Assembly: GCF_003589595.1 (NCBI RefSeq)
Contig: NW_020653391.1
Coordinates: forward strand, 3,418,101-3,482,100
Direction: 5' to 3'
Length of the DNA: 64,000 nt
DNA from: Hyposmocoma kahamanoa
Taxonomy: Eukaryota; Arthropoda; Insecta; Lepidoptera; Cosmopterigidae
Shown here piece by piece: positions 55,723 to 64,000 of this stretch. Within the stretch, counting starts at the first letter, position 1, and every line of letters begins with the position of its first letter. The translations under genes were made by a program, and so were the position numbers. Under the pieces are notes generated by a model that was not told where the DNA came from, did not search any database, and saw only the letters and a list, made by a program, of their open reading frames with translations.

Positions 55723-56241
55723 CCACATAACTCATCATTCTATTCAACTTTCTTTAGTAAGTCAAAGTAAATGTAAGCAGAAACACCCATCAGCGACAAT
55801 CTGTCTGCCCTGAGGCGATGAGTGGTAGCGTATGCATGCGTATAATAGAGCCTGAGGCGATGTCCCGCTGCGACCCTAACAACCCTAGCATCACGGCACT
55901 CGAGCAACAGGGGGTGCATTTTTCGTGCGACAAAGAAAATCTTATAGTAGAAAAAAGTCACGAAAAAACATGGCGGATGTTAAAATATTTTTTTATAGAA
56001 GAAGGATGAAAACTAGCTTTAGAAGCTTTTTTGGGCGTGAAAGTATCGCAATTTTTTAATAAGTATTTTAATAGTTCAAATTTGCTAAACTTTACTTCAA
56101 ATTGGCAAAAAATGACAAATCGACGATGCAGATTATGCAAATTTTGCTTCATTATTTCTTGCTTAGATTTAAGCAAAGCTCTTTTTGTAAATACGACAAA
56201 ATTTCTCACCATTTCTGCTTAATGAAAAAAAAATCTTGGTC
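55723..56241. other. Unannotated non-coding stretch
   Basis: Overlapping short frames on both strands (55740-56222) show no domain. The piece 55800-55900 is GC-richer. Confidence 0.4.
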
Positions 56242-56393
56242 TTAGAGTCGTATTCCATAACTCTACTCAATGCTCAAGTCAAGACCTGAGTATGATTTCA
56301 AGCACTGGAAATATGACCCTAATGGCAAAGACTTGAGTATGATTTCTAGTTCTTTAAATCATACTCGAGTAGAGCTCTGGAATACGACCATTA
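56242..56393. mobile_element. Harbinger-like MITE, copy 2
   Basis: TTA at 56242-56244 and 56391-56393 flank a 146-base palindromic element. Left arm GAGTCGTATTCCATAACTCT; inverted right arm TGGTCGTATTCCAGAGCTCT. Internal ACTTGAGTATGATTT as in copy 1 at 50704-50884. Confidence 0.8.
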
Positions 56394-56915
56394 AACCCAC
56401 ATGAATGACATAAGTCGACCCCCAACGAGTTGCCATAGGCAATAGAGACTAAAATGTGTCCATTAATTTGATTTTTAAAGTTTTCACCTATTTATTATTT
56501 ATTCTTTGTACCAAAAAACAAACTAGTGTATAGTCTCAGATTCGGAACGAATATGAATCGGATGCATTGCAAAAACGAAAAAAAAAACGAGAAAAAATAT
56601 TTCACCCATTTATTTGGGCCGGCAAAGGTTCCACCAAACAGCCTCTTCATATATTAGTATCTTTTCCACAATGATTTTTGACGTTTCGTTACATTCATTT
56701 AGTTTAATCAAAATAGATTTGACAGCTATTGATTTAAATACAATAAAATCAAAATTCTTCATTGATTATGTTTGTAATACAAACAATAAAAATAGAATGA
56801 ACAAATAAAGATGTTTCGATCTCGCTAGGGTACGAGAATTGATCCCCAGGCTGTTGGCAGGATATTGACATTTGCCTACAGTAACACATATGTATAATGT
56901 AGTATCTTTGTAAGT
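56394..56915. other. Unannotated non-coding stretch
   Basis: AT-rich, with no supported feature. Confidence 0.45.
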
Positions 56916-57110
56916 CATGGTAGCCTGGTTTGACACCACCTTTCAATCAAAGGCCGTGGGTTCGAATTCGAGCACGCACCTCTGAGTTTCTTGGTATTTA
57001 TGTGCGAAATTTAATTCGAAATTTACTATAAGCTTTTCGGTGAAGGAAATTATAGTCCTGAAGAATCCTGCGCGTCGAAAGACGTGTAAATGGATTGATG
57101 ATGAACAATG
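56916..57110 (+). repeat. tRNA-derived SINE, family E
   Basis: Head TCATGGTAGCCTGGTTTGAC, B box GGGTTCGAATTCG, body CACCTCTGAGTTTCTTGGTA, ATTTATGTGCGAAATTTAAT and AATCCTGCGCGTCGAAAGAC, end TGATGATGAAC. Same family as 37041-37315, here with its head and with the 3' portion shortened. Confidence 0.75.
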
Positions 57111-57976
57111 TAATATCTACCTCCCTATTTATTGAGAGGTTACGAGTACATAACAGTCGTCGGAGATGACATTTTAAAGAAATAACGTTTTCTCGAATTT
57201 TCATAACCTCGAAAGTAATTTTGAGAGGAAAATGTTTTTTTTTGTTTTAAACCTAACTGAACCTAATCGTGTCTTTGCGATAAACATCCAACATGCCCTG
57301 AAAGAACAACGGTGTCGTTATAATTCGGTTTTCGGTGCAATGAAAATTCGAACAAAAGTTATTTCTGAAAAAAAATTCGAATTTGTGATGGGTTACCTTA
57401 TTGAGGATATATTTATTTCTACATGAAAACACGCTACCAACATTTTAGGATGTTACCTACTTTAGATACTGGAAACCATGAGGCAAGCTCATAATAGAAC
57501 TACCATTATATATTCTGTAACTTAGATCAAGTCGCTACTGTCTACATGGTAGCGTTGTTTCCATTTTAAGCCATATCAGAGTAACGTACACTCATCAACT
57601 TCAAAAGCAATACCGACATAGAGTATAAAATAAATGATTCTAAGCATATAGCAACGGTAATTTCAGTCAGCCAAGCGTTAAAAAAGTGTAACTACAATGG
57701 CGACTGCGCATAAAGAGGTTTCATAGTGCGATGATCACCAATCGGCGCGCGCGGCGAATACCTACTAATTACAGCGTGAACAGGGGTGGGGCGGCGTGGT
57801 ACTGTTTGCACTCAAATGTAACTCGTAACAAACTCGAGTTGAAAAAATACTGCCGATTTCTATCGGTAGATGACCTGCAGCTTCATCGATTACCAGACAC
57901 TCAAGATCAGGCAAAAAAAGGCTTATGTTAATTTGGTTTCCGCTTTGTGGCGCTAAAGTATAAAGTTTCTGTCTTT
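57111..57976. other. Unannotated stretch
   Basis: Mostly AT-rich. At 57620-57930 there is a mixed-composition piece with GAGTATAAAATAA and, about 40 bases on, TTTCAGTCAG, resembling TATA and initiator motifs, then ACAATGGCGACTGCG, whose frame closes after nine codons. The 66-codon frame at 57731 has no recognisable domain. A small gene or pseudogene is possible but not supported. Confidence 0.3.
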
Positions 57977-58232
57977 TTTAACCGATTTTAAAAAAGGAGG
58001 GGTTCTCTATTTGACTGTTTTTTGTATGTATGTTACGCGATAACTCCGGCATTAGTAAACCGATTTTGATGATTCTTTTTTGTTGGAAAGAAGGTACCCA
58101 ATATTGGTCCCATTTAAATTTGAAGAAAATATTCAGTGGCAAACTAGGGAATGAAACCGGTTTCGCGCACGTTCCGGTAACTTATTTTAATAAAACTTGG
58201 CAAATAGATGTAATATCACGAATTTTTGAGGT
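57977..58232 (+). repeat. Lepidoptera-type repeat family H, plus copy
   Basis: Starts TTTTAACCGATTTTAAAAAA and has GTTACGCGATAACTCCGGCA, CCGATTTTGATGATTCTTTT and TGGTCCCATTTAAATTTGAA. It ends CGAATTTTTGAGGTC, where a family A copy follows at once. The 89-codon frame inside is not a gene. Confidence 0.85.
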
Positions 58233-58234
58233 CT

Positions 58235-58420
58235 TTTTTTTATTATTGACACAGGACGGACAAGTCATACGCCTGATGGCAAGCGATACCTGTCCATAGT
58301 AGTTTCAGTGCTACTCATTGCTTGAAATCACAGTTTGAGGGGCACTGCCACTGCGCCCGCCACCTGGAGGCGTATCAAAGTTGACAAGTCCCATGTGCCT
58401 ATAATTTCATCAGTTTCAGC
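58235..58420 (-). repeat. Repeat family A, minus copy (3' two-thirds)
   Basis: TTTTTTTATTATTGACACAG (reverse 3' end), then GAGGGGCACTGCCACTGCGC and GTTGACAAGTCCCATGTGCC. It appears inserted at, or recombined with, the end of the family H repeat. Confidence 0.8.
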
Positions 58421-58559
58421 CATATCTAAACTTTGTAAAAGAATCAAACAATGCTTATTCACAGCCTTGGTGTAATATGGCAAATGTAACATGACATCTT
58501 TTTTTGGGAGATTTATAAAATTAACATATTCGTACTTTGTTTCATGTCAGTTTTATGAA

Positions 58560-58640
58560 TTAAGGCGGATTTACATTTGTCTGGCCTGTCGGTTCGTGAC
58601 GCGTCAGAACGGTATCGGTTTCATACAAACAGCACAAGCG
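58560..58640 (+). mobile_element. Possible DNA-transposon left end
   Basis: TTAAGGCGGATTTACATTTG followed by a CpG-richer stretch (CGGTTCGTGACGCGTCAGAA) resembles transposon ends starting at TTAA or TAA. No matching inverted end was found before the family A copy at 58666, so this is tentative. Confidence 0.3.
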
Positions 58641-58665
58641 CTCACGTCAGATTGCGACTAAAACT

Positions 58666-58798
58666 TTTTTTATAACATCAAGTGACGGGACGAACAAGTC
58701 GTGCGCCTGATGGTAAGCTACTCGCCAGTCCAAAACAGTTACAGTGCCACTCAGAGCTTTAAATTGCAAAGATCTGAGGGGCACTACCACTGTAGTAG
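58666..58798 (-). repeat. Repeat family A, minus copy (3' part)
   Basis: TATAACATCAAGTGACGGGA, CGAACAAGTCGTGCGCCTGA and AGAGCTTTAAATTGCAAAGA, ending at GGGGCACTACCACTG. Confidence 0.85.
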
Positions 58799-58994
58799 GT
58801 AACCAATACCGTTGTGATGCGTTACAACACGTCTCGTCAGAAATCCGGCTTTATGTGATAAAAGCACTTTTGACGTATTTTACTATACGAAGGTTACGAA
58901 TTATTGTAAATGTGAAACTTCGACTCAATATAGCCTATTATAGTACTCGATAAACTATGAATCTGTTTCACTAATAACTCGAAATTAAAAGGCG
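58799..58994. other. Short unannotated stretch
   Basis: Nothing recognised. Confidence 0.4.
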
Positions 58995-59105
58995 CAAACC
59001 CCCTCCAGGCGTACCCCATGAAAGGGTACGCCTGAGGCCGAGGGCGGATCGCCCGCCTTGCGGCAGTAGCGACCGGGCACGCGCCGCGAGCGAAACCTTT
59101 TCGCG
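58995..59105. other. GC-rich patch with hairpin
   Basis: AGGCGTACCC (59007-59016) pairs exactly with GGGTACGCCT (59024-59033) across a 7-base loop. About 60 bases of very GC-rich sequence follow (GATCGCCCGCCTTGCGGCAG, GGGCACGCGCCGCGAGCG). It lies in AT-rich DNA with no open frame. Confidence 0.6.
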
Positions 59106-59121
59106 ATTATAATCGACTTCT

Positions 59122-59235
59122 GTGTTCGAATTTTTACGATTACGTTTAAATAAAACTTCGTCTACTTACTATGACACGAATATTTACGATTTCGTTTGAA
59201 TAAAATTTCAATTTCTTACTCTGACTCAAATTATT
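59122..59235 (+). repeat. Imperfect tandem repeat, about 50-60 bp unit
   Basis: TTTTTACGATTACGTTTAAA and ATATTTACGATTTCGTTTGA are about 55 bases apart, each followed by ATAAAA(C/T)TTC and (C/T)TTACT(A/C)TGAC. Two units and part of a third. Confidence 0.6.
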
Positions 59236-60329
59236 ACTAATATTTGCCAAAAAAGTTGCATTACTAAAAAAAGATTAAAAGGTTATTTAAGAAGTTTTAA
59301 AAAAGTTGTTTTTAAGTAACTACTATTTACTTCACAATATAAGTGGCGTAAAAATTGTATTCAAAGTCAGATATTCGACAATAATTATACGACCTGTTGA
59401 CTATAAAATTTGAGCAATTGAGGGGGATTAGATTGAACGGATTAATAAATTTACAAGTGCGTACGTCAAATAGATTTTGGGCTATAGAGTGCCTCAAAGT
59501 CTTATAAGACACGTGGTCAGTGCGTTGCACTTTGGCTGAGGCAATGCCATTTGTTGTTCAGATTTAGTGTCATTGATCTGATACCCTTATTTCACTTTTA
59601 TGTATACTTATTTACATTGCCGTATTTATTTTGTAACAATTATTAGCATAAATTATAACCCTTAAAATTAAATTAATAAATTTCACAAACGTCACACAAA
59701 AATCACTAACAATTAATGAACGATAATCCATAAATTGCAATAAAAATTCCTAAAAATCGACTCTGACCCAATTAATCGCATTGTCCCGTTACTAGTTAAC
59801 TGATTAATACAATCTTAGAACTGCCAGTTAATGTTCGTAATTATTCTATTCAACAAAAACAGTTTCCAAATCTGCCGAGGATAATCGATTTTATCCGCAT
59901 ACATCAATCTAATAGTGATGACCAATCATAGTTTAGAGTTATCGATAAAATGTTTAATACACTGAATCTTCACTGCTATTATTTGTAATATTATGTATCA
60001 GTAGTAAACATCGATGATGAACTGATGATTTTCATAACAAGTATGCAGATATATTACCGATAAACGTACCTATACACTGATTACTCAAGTTACAAATAGA
60101 CTCCAAAATTTCAAATCAATTTTTATATGATACGTTTCATTATGATGTTGTTACATATAATATAACTAACAAAATAATGAACTAAACGAACGAAATTATT
60201 CCAAAAATATCGATACCGATAGTCACTTAGTAATTATAGTCTCATCACTAGGTAATAAATAAAAATATTCCAGTAGTCCCATTCGGCAATCAGCAGCGCA
60301 AGAGGCCAATTTAAAAAGCAATCACTTAC
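59236..60329. other. Non-coding stretch with ATCGAT motifs
   Basis: No repeat or gene recognised. TATCGATA (59940-59947) is the exact DREF/BEAF-type motif of insects. Further ATCGAT or CGATA motifs occur near 60010, 60057 and 60208. Whether they act cannot be told from sequence. Confidence 0.35.
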
Positions 60330-60500
60330 CTCGTGCACACGGCATCGCCCGCCTTTTATGGGACCGCGATTCAAAAATTGTTATTCGAATTTATTCGATA
60401 CCATTTACATATATCGTTTTTTCGTAGCTTTCTCCTCACTAGTAAGGAGTCTCGTTTTGCGCGTAAAAAGGTTAGCACGGATCTCGTGGGGTTGAAATTG
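60330..60500 (-). other. Candidate minus-strand 5' exon
   Basis: Read on the minus strand, GCCGTGTGCACGAG is followed by GTAAGTGATT, a near-ideal splice donor (exon edge at 60330). The sequence before it is of mixed composition, repeat-free and has no long frame, as for an untranslated first exon. Evidence is only the donor and the composition; donors of this quality also occur by chance about once per few kilobases. Confidence 0.25.
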
Positions 60501-60885
60501 TAACACTAGTGTTGTATGTGCTAAAGTACTTTAAAATCGATTTGTATTTTATAAATTTAGTTATTTGACTAATACTGTGATAAATTTGCGTCGAACGTAA
60601 GTTTTTATTAAACATCAACAGCTTTTACTATCAAAAATGTCTACCTCATTTCTCTAAACCTGAATTAATATCAGTTGTAAAATATTATCAGAGTAATAAA
60701 ATTGTTTTGCTCTACTTTACATCATTATATTCCATAAATGTCTACAAGGAGTTGGCTAATAAATATCCAATGAAATAAGTAATAAAAGCCGTTATAAAAC
60801 TTTCTACTAAAACTTTACGTAATAAGTTAAATAATTTGCATTATATTTAAGCATTTATTAGAAACAAGTATCTTAAGAAAGAATC

Positions 60886-61013
60886 AGTGTTTAAAAAAAA
60901 TGTAGTGTAAAGGATCCATAGTAAAGTGTCATTATAGTGTATTTATTTTGTGAAGTGCAAATAAAGAAAGTGCGCTGGCGTACGTGGATTTATCCAGCGT
61001 GATTGAGGTGCAG
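60886..61013 (+). other. Candidate plus-strand 5' exon
   Basis: An initiator-like AATCAGTGTT near 60883 and a GC-richer end GTGCGCTGGCGTACGTGG lead to GAGGTGCAG|GTAATAAA, a good donor at 61013/61014. No long frame. Opposite in direction to the candidate at 60330-60500. Speculative. Confidence 0.25.
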
Positions 61014-61149
61014 GTAATAAATAACAGTTTCATATAACTTTTCCTTGACAATTTTTCATTATGCGCATGCAATTTTATAAATTATTCTAAACCATCTTCT
61101 TGGTGAATTAGACACTTTTCTCCTAACTAGACTTCCTGATGTACGTAAA

Positions 61150-61370
61150 GATTGAAATCACAAAGATCTGAGGGGCACTGCCACTGCGCCCATCACCCTG
61201 AAACATAAGTAGACAAGTCCCATGTGCCTGTAATTTCACTAGCACCATTACCGCCCAAAACCGAAACGTAGTAATGCTCACATTACTGCTTGACGGCATA
61301 AATAGGCGAGGTGACATTACTTCTCTGGATGATCTCTTTCACAAGGATTGAATAGAGTTCTACTGCTACT
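61150..61370 (-). repeat. Repeat family A, minus copy (5' two-thirds)
   Basis: CAAAGATCTGAGGGGCACTG, AGACAAGTCCCATGTGCCTG and AATAGGCGAGGTGACATTAC, ending TTCTACTGCTACTT. It carries a 9-base insertion (ATTGAATAG) near the 5' end. Confidence 0.85.
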
Positions 61371-61835
61371 TATGATGGAAATGAATCAATCTTTTCGTAC
61401 ACAAGATAGTAAGAAAGGACTGTAGACAAGACATATATTAACATTGTTGAAATAATGTCTTATTTCATATTTTTATTAAAATACTCCATAATTAGCATTT
61501 AAGTTTTATTTTTATTTATTTATTTTTTATAATAAAAATCTTGCGCAGGAACTAGTTCGAAATGGATTGGTGACAGCTCTTGGGTAAAAAAGAAAACAAT
61601 TCAAACTATCGATTAATAGAACGATTTTATTACATGAAATGATATTGATAATTGAATTGGACTTAACTCATTAGCGGGTTTTTAATTTATTTTAAATTAT
61701 TGTCGCGGACATTAATTACTTCTTTTGAAAAAAGTTTGTGATATCAGACGACATTAAATTACGCTAGGAAACATAAATATTGTTGAACAGACATAGTTTT
61801 AATTTAAATACACTTAATCTTACAGGAAGTTAAAT
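61371..61835. other. Unannotated non-coding stretch
   Basis: AT-rich, with no supported feature. Confidence 0.45.
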
Positions 61836-62035
61836 TGTTTTTCGGATCTAAACCGCGCATATTTTTTTGCTGGTCCCGTGGCCACTGACGATTGAGATGA
61901 TAAAGTCATCAACCTGTTATGTCTAATATGAACGCAAACCACGTTATTTTTATAGTTATAAAAGTTATTAATTAAATGCCTTTTTTTGATTTTCCAAAGA
62001 ACATTCCAAAATTTACACTACATAAGTTTTTACAA
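61836..62035 (+). repeat. Repeat family G, plus copy
   Basis: TTTTTCGGATCTAAACCGCG, GCTGGTCCCGTGGCCACTGA, TCAACCTGTTATGTCTAATA and GTTATAAAAGTTATTAATTA follow the family G order. The GTTTCGGGCCC core is deleted. Confidence 0.75.
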
Positions 62036-62104
62036 AAGATTTAATTTTAACATCATGAATTTTTTTTAATAAATATTTTTAACATTACACGTAAGTGAGT
62101 GATG

Positions 62105-62215
62105 ACTTTACCAACGTCAGCCATGATCATAGGACCTATAAAGGGCCCGAAACTTTGCTTTATTTGAAACAACAATTACACGCGGCTTAGATCCGAAAAA
62201 TAGTTTCATTTATTA
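62105..62215 (-). repeat. Repeat family G, minus copy facing the previous one
   Basis: CAGCCATGATCATAGGACCT, AAAGGGCCCGAAACTTTGCT and CGGCTTAGATCCGAAAAATA read as family G in reverse. With the plus copy 70 bases away it forms an inverted pair. Confidence 0.75.
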
Positions 62216-62239
62216 TGTAAACTGAGCTGAGTTGAGTTG

Positions 62240-62433
62240 AGGTTTAAATTGCAAATATCTTAGAGGCACTGCCCTTGCACCTGTCACCCTGAGATATAAG
62301 TTGACAAGTGCCTGCATTTTCGCCAGCACCCTTTAAAACAGGAAACAGTAATGCTCAGATTACCGCTTGGGGGCAGAAATAGGTAAGATGGTAGCACCTG
62401 GAGAAACACATTCACAAAGAGCTCTACTGCTTC
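62240..62433 (-). repeat. Repeat family A, minus copy (5' two-thirds)
   Basis: GAGATATAAGTTGACAAGTG, GGGGGCAGAAATAGGTAAGA and AAAGAGCTCTACTGCTTC. Diverged, with small deletions. Confidence 0.8.
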
Positions 62434-62894
62434 AAAAAATTCGTAAAAAATTCTTTATTGAAAATGGTACCGAATATTATTGCAATAATATCAAAATGTT
62501 CTGAAAAAAAAGTGATACTTTGTACAGCCGGGCCTGTACCTGAGTGTGCCACCGTAATATCGATAAACAACTGTATTAATATTACCGTTAGACTCATCAA
62601 TCAATATCGGAATTCGTGTCTCTATTATAATCTGTGTGTGATCGATACATGCACGTCTCATTAATATACGAAATGAACAGGTGATATGTTATGGATATAT
62701 TTTGAAATATCATAAATTAGTTTCTTAAATGACTTTTGTAATGAAGTAAATGTAGTTTCGCTAACTTTGAAAGCCGGTATACAAAAAATATAATAATCTA
62801 ATATATAAACAGAAAGATATTTCAGCTGAGGACAGAGTGTCATTAGACGGAGTAGCAGGAATAAGCGAAGATGGGACTTTTTTATTTATTAATT
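62434..62894. other. Unannotated non-coding stretch
   Basis: The frame 62458-62664 has no recognisable domain. No repeat recognised. Confidence 0.4.
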
Positions 62895-62953
62895 TTTTAT
62901 ACGCACACACTTATAGCCCAGCACTAGTGAAAAACCATGTATCGCGAGTTTTT
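62895..62953 (-). repeat. SINE family C, 3'-end fragment
   Basis: ATACGCACACACTTATAGCC and AGCACTAGTGAAAAACCATG are the reversed last 55 bases of family C. The head is missing: a 5'-truncated insertion. Confidence 0.65.
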
Positions 62954-62954
62954 G

Positions 62955-63022
62955 TTTATGATGTCAAAAGACAGAGCGAACTAGTTGTGGGCCTGGTGGT
63001 AACTCAGTGCCTTAAATCACGC
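62955..63022 (-). repeat. Repeat family A, fragment
   Basis: GATGTCAAAAGACAGAGCGA, ACTAGTTGTGGGCCTGGTGG and CAGTGCCTTAAATCACGCTA match the reversed 3' part of family A with a large internal deletion. Confidence 0.55.
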
Positions 63023-64000
63023 TAGCAAAACATCGTCACATTCAATAAGTATTTATTTTACTACACCTCTACCCTACGAGTTTAAAAATGTATTGTCTAG
63101 CGCATCCACAAAGAGGTCAGATTAAGACTTATCATTGACCTGGACTGACCTCGTACTATGAACAAAAGGCTTTCTCCTTCATGTCGATATTTCATTACAT
63201 TAATCAAGATCTGACCAACGACATGAGTGTCCCAAAACTGATGTGATTGATTTATTTTTTAGCGCGTTTATAATCAACTACTATACACTACTTGTTAGAT
63301 ATGAATGTGCAGATCAAATAAGTAATAGATGAATATCCAACTAGGTAATTAACCCAAAACTTATCCTTAAAAAATGTTATATACATATTACAAAGGCGCT
63401 CTTTTTAATTCTGAACCAAAATTCGACTGTCTATGGTACTCGCTACTGAACTGAAAAAAAAATCAATAAAGTTCTTTAAATAGTAAGTACTTTAATGAGA
63501 TTCAAGAAAAGAAGACCGTATTTTTGCTATTAAAATTAGAGATAGAAGATAAAGAGTCTCCTTAAACGCGTCACTATATGTTCCTGATCAGAATAATTTC
63601 ACTATATATGTGAAGTTATTGAAATTCAAATTATTTTGCGAAGTAATGTCTCAAAATGTTACATAACAGGTACAAAGATGTAAACATTTGGCAAAAAGAG
63701 TTATTTGAAAACAATATAAAATGTCAAATAAGGCGCTACTGAAAGACTCTACTGTCTCCTGATTGATTAAAATATAATTGGTACTTGGCCAATCACGGAC
63801 ACTTCTATCCTATCTCTTCGGTTTTTCGTTTTGTAGCGTTTCTTAGGCTTTCGCGTGAATTTGTTGTAGCGGATTTGTTAACAAATAATCTTTAAGTATA
63901 TCATTATTTTAATTTACTAATAGAAAAAGTATTGCAATCATTACTGAATTAGGTCTTAAAATCTTGTACCTACAACTTAGGCCACATTATGAACCCTCAT
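63023..64000. other. Unannotated non-coding stretch
   Basis: AT-rich to the end of the window, with no repeat family or supported frame. Confidence 0.45.

Noticed and set aside
1080..57110. tRNA genes at B-box-containing loci (1234, 5170, 10130, 32490, 36230, 38860, 52290, 52500, 55550, 56960)
   Set aside because: Each has A/B boxes but lacks a closed acceptor stem and continues into a shared SINE body with a repetitive tail. They are SINE heads, not tRNA genes.
57622..57931. Small gene with TATA, initiator and ATG
   Set aside because: The first ATG frame ends after nine codons and the later 66-codon frame shows no recognisable motif. The promoter words are short and common in AT-rich DNA.

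Overview
The window reads as AT-rich, repeat-dense animal nuclear DNA. Its repeat content is of the kind familiar from Lepidoptera (moths and butterflies): tRNA-derived SINEs with A/B boxes, 3' ends of several non-LTR retrotransposons (RTE-like and CR1/Jockey-like), a mariner relic, a deleted PIF/Harbinger element and several MITEs. The species cannot be named from sequence alone. There are no rRNA genes, no credible tRNA genes, no operons and no CRISPR. Nearly all open frames in the window are chance frames or lie inside repeats.

Only one open frame looks like host protein-coding sequence: 34438-34890 (+), 150 codons, hydrophilic, Asn/Glu/Lys-rich, in a repeat-poor stretch (about 32.9-36.2 kb). 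It may be a small gene or the first coding exon of a gene continuing to the right, because donor-like sites lie at its last codons. A CpG-rich patch sits about 0.7-0.85 kb upstream (33586-33740). I do not recognise the protein. A weaker non-repeat signal is a possible pair of divergent 5' exons near 60.3-61.0 kb.

Layout: 0-13 kb is a repeat field of tRNA-SINEs, many copies of one approximately 300-bp poly(A)-ended family (called A here), an RTE LINE tail, a 32-bp minisatellite, twin perfect hairpins and a decayed LINE. 13.1-17 kb is a repeat-poor block that could hold regulatory DNA. 17-30 kb holds a deleted Harbinger element, a TA-flanked MITE, several LINE 3' ends, a 55-bp perfect tandem duplication and a mariner relic. 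30-36 kb is repeat-poor and holds the candidate gene. 36-64 kb is dense in repeats again: a 6-copy array of about 133 bp with direct-repeat flanks, a 1.5-kb element with terminal inverted repeats, a pair of Harbinger-like MITEs, a tandemly multiplied tRNA-SINE and nested SINE insertions.

The labels A, C, D, E, F, G, H and I are local names for repeat families compared by eye within this window. Repeat boundaries are approximate (usually within 10-20 bases). The elements do not act together in a pathway. They are independent insertions, most of them 5'-truncated or internally decayed, around one candidate gene.
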